Source: Stenotrophomonas sp. ZAC14D1_NAIMI4_1 (GTDB lineage: Bacteria > Pseudomonadota > Gammaproteobacteria > Xanthomonadales > Xanthomonadaceae). From it: a stretch of DNA of 64,000 nucleotides. The stretch is taken from positions 2,444,407-2,508,406 of the forward strand of contig NZ_CP026001.1 of NCBI RefSeq assembly GCF_003086775.1. The letters are read 5' to 3'. Both the position numbers and the translations under genes were made by a program. Positions 50,509 through 57,631 of this stretch are shown piece by piece. Below the pieces are notes generated by a model that ran no database searches, had not been told where the DNA came from, and saw only the letters and a list, made by a program, of their open reading frames with translations. Within the stretch, counting starts at the first letter, position 1; every line of letters starts with the position of its first letter.

Positions 50509-51368
50509 CAGCGGTTGGCCTGGCTGACGGTCACGCCGTTCCGCTTCAGCGCCAGGGCCAGTGCGTCGGCCAGGTTGGCCTTGGTGACGATGCCCTGCAG
50601 GTCCAGGCCCAGGTGCACGATGGTCTGCGCGATCTGCGGACGCACGCCGCTGATGATGGCGTCGGCACCCATCAGGCGGATGGCGGTGACGGTCTTCAGC
50701 AGGTGCTGGGCAACCAGCGTATCCACGGTGGGCACGCCGGTGATGTCGATGATGGCGATTTCCGAGCCGGTATCGACGATCCGCTGCAGCAGCGATTCCA
50801 TCACCACCTGGGTCCGCTGCGAATCCAGCGTGCCGATCATCGGCAACGCCAGCACGCCATCCCAGAGCTTCACCACCGGGGTGGAGAGTTCCAGCATTTC
50901 TTCCTGCTGGCGCTGGATGACATCCTCGCGGGTGCGCTGGAACGCCTTCACGGTGTGCAGGCCCAGCACGTCCAGCAGTTCGGAGATCGACCACAGCTGC
51001 TCGCCGAGCGACTGCGGGTCACCGCTGTGGTGCTGCTGCAGCAGCTGGAACAGCGGCCGCTTCAGCGAGAAGATGAAGGTGGCCGTCTCCGACGAGCTGA
51101 AACCCTTGATCGCGCGGTCGCGCGAGAGATCTTCGAGGAAATGGCGGATGCCCTGCCATTCGCCGCCATGCAGGTTGGCTGCATCGACCGCCGACAGGGC
51201 GGGCAGCAGCAGTTGCCAGAATTCGTTGACCTGGATGTCCAGGTCGCGCGCGCCGATGCGGCTGTCGTCGTTCTGCCCGGCGGCGTTGAGGTTGTCCCGC
51301 CACTGCGCGATCAGGGTCGACTGATGCTCGCGGATGAGATCGATGGTGCGCTGCTGCAATGCCGCCAT
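50508..51368 (-). CDS. rsbR: RsbR-like stressosome sensor (STAS, globin-like N-terminus)
   Basis: 286 residues from ATG 51368; a GTG start 27 codons upstream is possible, but homology begins here. The N-terminal about 140 residues are helical and globin-like, the variable sensory part of RsbR. The C-terminal STAS domain has PMIGTLDSQRTQVVMESLLQ and IIDITGVPTVDTLVAQHLL. T217 matches the T205 phospho-site of Bacillus RsbRA, and S183 replaces T171. What it senses is not known. First gene of the six-gene stressosome operon. A small hairpin (GACGAG-CCCCCA-CTCGTC, 51414-51431) lies in its leader. Confidence 0.9.
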   Translation of the reverse strand: MAALQQRTIDLIREHQSTLIAQWRDNLNAAGQNDDSRIGARDLDIQVNEFWQLLLPALSAVDAANLHGGEWQGIRHFLEDLSRDRAIKGFSSSETATFIFSLKRPLFQLLQQHHSGDPQSLGEQLWSISELLDVLGLHTVKAFQRTREDVIQRQQEEMLELSTPVVKLWDGVLALPMIGTLDSQRTQVVMESLLQRIVDTGSEIAIIDITGVPTVDTLVAQHLLKTVTAIRLMGADAIISGVRPQIAQTIVHLGLDLQGIVTKANLADALALALKRNGVTVSQANR

Positions 51369-51594
51369 GGGTACGGTCCAGGTAGTTGGAAACGCCGGGG
51401 ACCGACCCTGAAGGACGAGCCCCCACTCGTCAGGAAGCGTATTAAGCACTGTGAAGACGTTTTCGGCATGTGAAATTCAGATCACACGCCCCGTCACGGG
51501 TCACAGAGCGCCAGCGCTTGCCTCCACAGGCATTCACATCGCCACGCAGTCATCTTCGCGATAGTGGCGCACGCCCACCCGTCCCTGAGCCCGG

Positions 51595-53781
51595 ATGCCC
51601 GCATTTCCAGTACGTTTCAAACAATGGCCGCGCCCCTGGCGGGTGCTGGCATGGAGCATTGCCGGGGTCTACGCCGCCTACCTGCTGGCGGGCAACCTGT
51701 TCCTCAACACGCCCCTGTTCGACCGGGTCACCAACCACAAGCCGCAGAAGTTCGTGATGCGCACCGGCCCGGCAATCACCCTGCTGCCGGGCCATGTCAT
51801 TGCCTGGAACGTGCACATGCGCGGGCACGTGAACCATACGGTGTATGTCCTGCATGCCGAGCGTGCCAGCGCCCGGCTGGCACTGTGGCCGCTGTTCCGG
51901 CGCGAAGTGCGCGTGCCGCGCCTGCAGGCCACGGGGGTGTCGGCCGAGGTCACCCGCGTCGAGGACGTGGTGCCACCGCCGCCCCGCGGGAACCAGGGGT
52001 GGACCCTGCGCTTCGACGCCATCCATACCGATTCCATCCAGCACGCCCGCTTCGGCAAGCTGCTCATCATCGGCAAGGGCAGCGGCACCGTGGGGTTCCG
52101 CAAGCAGCTGCGCGGCGGCCCCTCGGAACTGTATGACTCCCAGGTCTCCTTCGCCGATGCCAGCGCCAGCTATGACGGCGTGCAGCTGCTGGACGCGATG
52201 AAGGTGGAGGCCCGCTTCGGCTACCCCTGGCACTACCGCGACCAGGCACCGGGCATCGCCAAGTTCGAGATCATCCACGGCGCGTTGAAGGTGGATGCGC
52301 GGAGCCATGGCATCCGCGTGGACACCGATGCACGGACGCTGGCGGTCTCCAGTTCACCCAGCACCGGGCAGCTGCAGGCAGACATCACGCTCAGTGGCGG
52401 CACCCTGCAGCCGGGCAGCCGCGCCGTGTGGCGCGTGCCGCTGCAGGCCGGTGCGGGCGCGCCCGATCGCGGCACGCTGGCCCTGCAGATGGACGCCGCA
52501 CAGGACATCCGCCTGCAGGCACGCCTGCCGGCACGCGAGGATACGGGTGCCTCGCTGGATGCCGACCTGCGCATCGGCGGACGCGAGATTCCCTTCCGCG
52601 AGCCCGCCCAGCTCATCGAACGCACCTCCGGCCGCGTGCAGGGCGAATGGACGTTCACCTCGCTCAACTGGATACCCGCGCTGTTCCTGCGCAAACCATG
52701 GCTGCAGCTCGATGGCGGCGGCACCGTGCGTGCCGACCTGCAGCTGCAGCAGGGCGAGCTTGCCGCTGGCAGTACGGTGGACATTCCCGAGGCCGCGGCG
52801 TCGGCCGAGGTGGCGGGCGTACGCATGGCCGGTACGGCTAGCGCGCACGGTGAACTGAAGCCCGGCACGCCCACCCGCGCGGTGCTGGATGTACGCGTGC
52901 CGCGTTTCAATGCCCGCGCCGGTGGTGACAAGGGGGACACCCTGTTCGACGGCCGCGACCTGGCCCTGCAGCTCAGTGGTGATGGCCGGCTGCGCGAGTT
53001 CCGCAAGGACATGCGCGCGCGGCTGCGCTTCAACAACGCCACCATTCCCGACCTGACCGCCTACAACCGCTATCTGGGCAAGGAGCAGGTAAGGCTGCTG
53101 GGTGGCACTGGCACGCTCACCGGCGATGTGGAGCTGGATACCGATGGCCGCGTCGGCCACGGCACGGCCACGTTGCTGGGCAGCGGGGCACGGATGCGGG
53201 TGGCCGGGCTGGACCTGCTGGGCAATGCCCAGGTGGACGCAACCCTGCGGCGCGGCGACTTCAAGCAGCGCTACTTCGACCTGTCCGGCACCTCGGTGCA
53301 GCTGCGCAACGTGCAGGTCGGCCAGCAGGACCGCAAGGCCCCGTGGGAGGGCCGCGTGCAGTTCAAGCAGGGCCGCATCGATGCCCAGGCGCCGTTCCGG
53401 GTCGATGCCAACGCCGATCTGACGATGAGTGATGCCGGCCCCTTGCTGGCGGTGTTCGCCGAGCGCGGCGATTATCCGCGCTGGGTGCTGTCGCTGTTGG
53501 ATGCCGGGCAGGTGAATGCCTCGACCCGCCTGCGCTGGCAGGCCGGCCACATTGTGCTGGATGGCCTGCAGGCGGAAAACGAGCGCCTGTCCCTACGTGC
53601 GCGCCTGGATCTGCTCGATCAGAACAAGCGAGGTGACCTCTACCTGCGCTGGGGCCTGCTCGGCGCTGGCATTGAACTGGATGGCAAGCAACGCCAGTGG
53701 CACCTGGCGGGCGCACGGGAATGGTTTGACGGGCGCCCTGCCCTGCTCCCTGCTGACGCCGGTCCCGGCGCCGCGGACTGA
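51595..53781 (+). CDS. AsmA/DUF748-like inner-membrane protein with large periplasmic domain
   Basis: 728 residues. One N-terminal membrane segment (about 14-36, VLAWSIAGVYAAYLLAGNLFL) anchors a long, mostly beta periplasmic part made of repeated sheet segments (for example DARTLAVSSSPSTGQLQADITLSGG, and GTGTLTGDVELDTDGRVGHGTATLLGSG). This is the texture of AsmA/TamB-like repeat proteins, which may shuttle lipids between membranes or aid outer-membrane assembly. It is divergent from rsbR. It ends 77 bases before tspO, and the ECF promoter before tspO lies just after its stop. Confidence 0.72.
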   Translation: MPAFPVRFKQWPRPWRVLAWSIAGVYAAYLLAGNLFLNTPLFDRVTNHKPQKFVMRTGPAITLLPGHVIAWNVHMRGHVNHTVYVLHAERASARLALWPLFRREVRVPRLQATGVSAEVTRVEDVVPPPPRGNQGWTLRFDAIHTDSIQHARFGKLLIIGKGSGTVGFRKQLRGGPSELYDSQVSFADASASYDGVQLLDAMKVEARFGYPWHYRDQAPGIAKFEIIHGALKVDARSHGIRVDTDARTLAVSSSPSTGQLQADITLSGGTLQPGSRAVWRVPLQAGAGAPDRGTLALQMDAAQDIRLQARLPAREDTGASLDADLRIGGREIPFREPAQLIERTSGRVQGEWTFTSLNWIPALFLRKPWLQLDGGGTVRADLQLQQGELAAGSTVDIPEAAASAEVAGVRMAGTASAHGELKPGTPTRAVLDVRVPRFNARAGGDKGDTLFDGRDLALQLSGDGRLREFRKDMRARLRFNNATIPDLTAYNRYLGKEQVRLLGGTGTLTGDVELDTDGRVGHGTATLLGSGARMRVAGLDLLGNAQVDATLRRGDFKQRYFDLSGTSVQLRNVQVGQQDRKAPWEGRVQFKQGRIDAQAPFRVDANADLTMSDAGPLLAVFAERGDYPRWVLSLLDAGQVNASTRLRWQAGHIVLDGLQAENERLSLRARLDLLDQNKRGDLYLRWGLLGAGIELDGKQRQWHLAGAREWFDGRPALLPADAGPGAAD

Positions 53782-53794
53782 CCGTGGCGGCGCC

Positions 53795-53821
53795 TGCATC
53801 CAATACAGCGGCACATGCGTA
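53795..53821 (+). promoter_or_regulatory. ECF-sigma-type promoter before tspO (TGCATCCAA-N13-GCGTA)
   Basis: -35-like TGCATCCAA at 53795-53803, a 13-base spacer and -10-like GCGTA at 53817-53821, with the tspO ATG 37 bases further. It is the same motif with the same spacing as three copies around the ECF sigma/ChrR operon (62045, 62083, 62931). Confidence 0.85.
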
Positions 53822-53858
53822 GACACACAGCACTGCATACCGATCGGAAGGACCAACG

Positions 53859-54344
53859 ATGAATCACAGACGACAGTTGTTCGGCCTGGTGGGCTGGCTG
53901 GCCGTGACCCTGGTGGCTGCGGCACTGGGTGCCCGCGCTTCGATCTCGGCCGCCACCTTCTATGGCCAGTTGGCACAGCCCTCGTGGGCGCCACCTGCCA
54001 GCGTGTTCGGGCCGGTCTGGACACTCTTATATGTACTGATGGCGATCAGTGCGTGGCTGGTCTGGCGCCACGGCGGCTGGCGCGCCAACCGGACCGCGCT
54101 TGGGCTCTATGTCGCGCAACTGGTCGCCAACGTGCTGTGGAGCTGGCTGTTCTTCGGCTGGAAGCTCGGTGCGGCAGCGTTCGCCGACATCCTGCTGTTG
54201 CTGGTGCTGATCGTGGCGACCATGCTGGCGTTTGCACGCCGTCGTGCGTTGGCAGCCTGGCTGCTGCTGCCCTACCTGGCCTGGGTCGGCTTTGCCACCG
54301 CACTCAACCATGCGGTCTGGCAGCTCAATCCAGCGCAGCTGTAA
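53859..54344 (+). CDS. tspO: TspO/MBR tryptophan-rich sensory protein
   Basis: 161 residues with five membrane segments, as in TspO: FGLVGWLAVTLVAAALGARA, then SWAPPASVFGPVWTLLYVLMAISAWLVW, LYVAQLVANVLWSWLFFGWKLGAAAFADILLLLVLIVATMLAF, and WLLLPYLAWVGFATALNHAVWQLN. The Trp-rich PSWAPP and FxxWK motifs are family hallmarks. TspO binds porphyrins such as protoporphyrin IX, and in Rhodobacter it modulates a light/oxygen response. AAGGA lies before ATG. An ECF-type promoter shared with the ChrR regulon suggests induction by photo-oxidative stress. Confidence 0.92.
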   Translation: MNHRRQLFGLVGWLAVTLVAAALGARASISAATFYGQLAQPSWAPPASVFGPVWTLLYVLMAISAWLVWRHGGWRANRTALGLYVAQLVANVLWSWLFFGWKLGAAAFADILLLLVLIVATMLAFARRRALAAWLLLPYLAWVGFATALNHAVWQLNPAQL

Positions 54345-54353
54345 CCGCGCGGA

Positions 54354-54608
54354 TCAGGCCGCGGGTGCGGCCGCTGCCCGCCACTGCCGCAGCGCGGCAC
54401 CGCTGAAGGCCTGCTGGCCACAGCCAGCGGGGCACCGCACAACGCGGGCGGACGACGTACTGACCAGGCCGGCGCCCTCTTCTGCCTTGAACACCGTCTC
54501 GCAGGCGGTGCAGCGCGCCACCAGAGCGTAAAGGTGGACGATGCGACCACTGCAGGGATCCTGCAGGGCGTTGACATCGAGCAACTCAAAGTGGCCGCTG
54601 TCCGGCAT
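54354..54608 (-). CDS. Small Cys-rich (zinc-ribbon-like) protein
   Basis: 84 residues, ATG 54608. Two Cys pairs (ARCTACETVFKAEEG and RCPAGCGQQAF) suggest a zinc ribbon. The rest is basic and Ala-rich with a hydrophobic middle (GRIVHLYALV). No family is recognised and no ribosome site is obvious. It converges on tspO with a 9-base gap. The longer frame upstream is read through non-homologous sequence, so this start is uncertain. Confidence 0.55.
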   Translation of the reverse strand: MPDSGHFELLDVNALQDPCSGRIVHLYALVARCTACETVFKAEEGAGLVSTSSARVVRCPAGCGQQAFSGAALRQWRAAAAPAA

Positions 54609-54929
54609 GGGTCGACGGGGGAAGGAGAACGGAACGGAAGGCTGCAGGTCCACGCGGCGTCGCCAGGAGAGGGATGCAGTGCAATCTAGGCAAGTACGCG
54701 TGCAGCACTTGTGCAGCCCTGATGCAGGTTCCGCGAAATCCCTCCCGCCGATGTAGCGCTTGATCCTGAATTGTTCAGTGCGTTGCGCGTTCGTCTTCAC
54801 ATGAAAGAGTTGTATGCGAATCACGGTTTTTGCTTCACCATGTGGCGATGGCTTTTTCTTCCGACTCAGACGTGCGTCGTGGCGTGCATTGCGGCGCTGC
54901 CAACCTGCCCCGAATTGCGAGCGTTGCTG
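54609..54929. other. Intergenic region upstream of bphP
   Basis: A 321-base gap between the small minus-strand gene and the phytochrome gene. The last 160 bases stay open in the phytochrome frame but lack homologous sequence and a ribosome site. A 13-base inverted repeat CTGAA-TTG-TTCAG sits at 54766-54778 as a possible operator. No gene is seen. Confidence 0.5.
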
Positions 54930-57167
54930 ATGGCCTCTACTGAGACCTCGCAGGACGTCGCGCTGGATCTCTGCGCGCGGGAGCCCATCCACACCCCCGG
55001 GGCGATCCAGCCTTACGGCGTGCTGCTGGTGATCGACCCGGCATCCCTGGAGGTGCTTGAGCGCGCAGTGAGCGAACCCGCGCTGCTCGAGCGCTTCGGC
55101 GATCCGCTCGGGCAGACGCTCGAGACGGTCCTGGGCGGCGCATTGGCAGACTGCGTCGAGCCGGTCCGCCAGTTGGCGACGGACAGTTCGCTGCATCTGG
55201 GTTCCATCGATCTTGCGGAGCATGGCCGCCACCAGGTACTGGCCCACCGCTCGGCGCAGGCCGTGCTGCTGGAACTGGAATCGCCGGTTGCGGGCCAGCC
55301 GACCTCGCTTGAAGCGCTGTATCCCGCCATCCGGCAACTGATGGCCGCCATCGAGACGGCCAGCACGGTGGAGGCGCTGTGCCAGATCGCCGCCGAGCAC
55401 ATGCGCGCGATGACCGGCTTCGACCGCACCCTGGTGTACCAGTTCGACAGCGGCTGGAACGGCATCGTCATCGCCGAGGACGGCAACGGTGTTCTGCCCT
55501 CCTACCTCGACCTGCGCTTCCCGGAATCGGACATTCCCGCACAGGCGCGCGAGCTCTACCGCCGCAACCGCGTGCGCCTGATCGCCGATGCCAATTACAG
55601 CGCAGTGCCGCTGGTACGCGCCGCACGGCATGCCGATGCAGCGCCGACCGACCTGAGCCTGTCGGTGCTGCGCAGCGTTTCGCCGGTGCACCTGCAGTAC
55701 ATGCGCAACATGGGCACCGGCTCATCCATGTCGGTCTCGCTCATCCACGAGGGCCAGCTCTGGGGCCTGGTGTCCTGCCACAGCGCGGACGCCCGCCGCC
55801 TGCCCTACCCGGTGCGCACGGCGTGCGAGTTCATGGGCCAGATCGTCTCGCTGCAGATTGCCTTGAAGGAACGGGCACGTGCGGTGGAAGAACGCATCAA
55901 CCGGCGTTCGGTGCTGGTGCGGCTGCTGGGGCGCATGGCTGGCGACGAGGAGTTCATGGCCGCGCTGCGCCAGGATCCGGCCAGCCTGATGTCACTGACC
56001 AACGCGGCCGGCGCGGCGATCGTGCACAAGGGTGATTGCCTGCTGGTGGGCCAGTGCCCCAGCCGCCATGAAGTGCTGGACATCGCCCGCTGGCTGGCGA
56101 CCGAGCACGCCGGCGATGAAGTCCATGCGACCGACCACCTGGCCAGCGCGTGGGCCGCGGGCGAGGCCCTCACCGACACGGCAAGTGGACTGCTGGCGGT
56201 GTCGATCTCGCAGCTGCACGACAGTTTCCTGATGTGGTTCCGCCCCGAAGTGGTGCGCACCGTGCGCTGGGGCGGCGACCCGCGCAAGACCGCGGCACCG
56301 GGGACGGTTCTTTCGCCACGACATTCCTTCGAGGCGTGGAAGGAGACCGTGCAGCAGCGCAGCCTGCCCTGGACCGATGCCGACCGCGATGCGGCGCATG
56401 AAATGCGCACCGCCATCGTCGACATCGTGCTGCGCAAGGCCGAAGAGATGGCCGAGCTCAACGAGCAGCTCCTGCGCAGCAACAAGGAGCTGGAGGCCTT
56501 CTCTTATTCGGTCAGCCATGACCTGCGCGCTCCGTTCCGCCATATCGTGGGCTATTCCGAGCTGCTCGGCAGTTCCGCCGCCGAGCGCCTGAACGCCACC
56601 GAGCGCCGCTTCCTGGACACCATCGTCGAATCGGCGAAGTCGGCCGGCACGCTGGTCGATGACCTGCTGAGCTTCTCGCAGATGGGCCGCTCGACGCTGG
56701 GGCGCATGCGCCTGGACATGGGCGCCCTGGTCAGCGATGTACGCCGCACCCTGGCCTTCGACCATGCCGGGCGCGAAGTCGAGTGGAAGGTCGGCGCGCT
56801 GCCGGTCATCGAGGCCGACCCGACGATGATGCGCCTGGTCTGGCAGAACCTGCTGTCCAATGCGGTCAAGTTCACCCGCGAACGCGAGCACGCCATCATC
56901 GAGGTCGGCTGCGAACGCACCAACGAGGAAGACATCTTCTTCGTCCGCGACAATGGCTGCGGTTTCGACATGCGCTACGTCGACAAGCTGTTCGGCGTGT
57001 TCCAGCGCCTGCACCACGTCGAGGAATTCGAAGGCACCGGCATCGGCCTGGCCAATGTGCGCCGCATCGTCGGCCGCCATGGCGGCCGCACCTGGGCCGA
57101 GGGCGTGCCTGGCAAGGGCGCCACGCTGTATTTCACCCTGCCCCATCAAAACGGAGAACACCCATGA
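54930..57167 (+). CDS. bphP: Bacteriophytochrome histidine kinase
   Basis: 745 residues from ATG 54930. PAS-GAF-PHY photosensor: C15 in LDLCAREPIHTPGAIQPYG is the biliverdin-binding Cys, FPESDIPAQARELYRRNRVR is the PxSDIP signature, and SPVHLQYMRNMG carries the chromophore-pocket His. HisKA has H530 in SVSHDLRAPFRH, and the HATPase has LLSNAVKFT, DNGCGFD and GTGIGL. It senses red/far-red light through bilin. No haem oxygenase gene lies in the window, so biliverdin must come from elsewhere. ATG of the next response regulator gene overlaps its stop (ATGA). Confidence 0.93.
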   Translation: MASTETSQDVALDLCAREPIHTPGAIQPYGVLLVIDPASLEVLERAVSEPALLERFGDPLGQTLETVLGGALADCVEPVRQLATDSSLHLGSIDLAEHGRHQVLAHRSAQAVLLELESPVAGQPTSLEALYPAIRQLMAAIETASTVEALCQIAAEHMRAMTGFDRTLVYQFDSGWNGIVIAEDGNGVLPSYLDLRFPESDIPAQARELYRRNRVRLIADANYSAVPLVRAARHADAAPTDLSLSVLRSVSPVHLQYMRNMGTGSSMSVSLIHEGQLWGLVSCHSADARRLPYPVRTACEFMGQIVSLQIALKERARAVEERINRRSVLVRLLGRMAGDEEFMAALRQDPASLMSLTNAAGAAIVHKGDCLLVGQCPSRHEVLDIARWLATEHAGDEVHATDHLASAWAAGEALTDTASGLLAVSISQLHDSFLMWFRPEVVRTVRWGGDPRKTAAPGTVLSPRHSFEAWKETVQQRSLPWTDADRDAAHEMRTAIVDIVLRKAEEMAELNEQLLRSNKELEAFSYSVSHDLRAPFRHIVGYSELLGSSAAERLNATERRFLDTIVESAKSAGTLVDDLLSFSQMGRSTLGRMRLDMGALVSDVRRTLAFDHAGREVEWKVGALPVIEADPTMMRLVWQNLLSNAVKFTREREHAIIEVGCERTNEEDIFFVRDNGCGFDMRYVDKLFGVFQRLHHVEEFEGTGIGLANVRRIVGRHGGRTWAEGVPGKGATLYFTLPHQNGEHP

Positions 57168-57631
57168 GGGATCTGCGGCCCATCCTTCTGGTTGAAGACA
57201 GCCCCAAGGATGCCGAGCTGACGATGGCTGCGCTGGCGCGCTGCCAGCTGCTGAACGACGTCATCCACGTGCGCGACGGCGCTGAAGCGCTGGACTACCT
57301 GCGCTGCGAGGGCGCCTATGCTGGCACGCAGCATGGCGGCCCGGTGGTGGTGCTGCTCGACCTGAAACTGCCGAAGATCAATGGCCTGGAAGTCCTGGAG
57401 CAGGTGCGCAACGACGCGTCGCTCAGCAGTACGCCGATCGTCATGCTCACCTCGTCCCGCGAGGAGCAGGACCTGGTGCGCAGCTACCAGCTGGGCGTGA
57501 ATGCCTTCGTGGTCAAGCCGGTGGACTTCAAGGAGTTCTTCGACGCCATCCAGGGCCTGGGCATGTTCTGGGGCATCACCAACCAGCCGCCGCCGCACCC
57601 GTCCATCGGAACAGGTCCCCGCGATGCGTGA
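57164..57631 (+). CDS. Rcp1-like response regulator of the phytochrome
   Basis: 155 residues, a single receiver domain: ILLVEDSPKDAELT with the acidic pair, phospho-acceptor D66 (VVVLLDLKLPKINGLEVLEQ), the Ser/Thr of VMLTSSRE and the Lys of VVKPVDFKEFFDAI. This is the Rcp1 type that partners phytochrome kinases and has no DNA-binding domain. It overlaps bphP by 4 bases at its start and the hybrid kinase gene by 8 bases at its end. It probably accepts phosphate from BphP H530. Confidence 0.92.
   Translation: MRDLRPILLVEDSPKDAELTMAALARCQLLNDVIHVRDGAEALDYLRCEGAYAGTQHGGPVVVLLDLKLPKINGLEVLEQVRNDASLSSTPIVMLTSSREEQDLVRSYQLGVNAFVVKPVDFKEFFDAIQGLGMFWGITNQPPPHPSIGTGPRDA

Noticed and set aside
51469..51486. 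CRP/Clp-like site TGTGA-N8-TCACA in the rsbR/AsmA gap
   Set aside because: Half-sites are perfect, but the spacer is 8 bases instead of 6, so binding in the usual mode is unlikely.
54354..55691. Minus-strand open frame of 445 codons opposite bphP
   Set aside because: Only the last 84 codons look gene-like. The rest is antisense to a phytochrome with complete motifs.
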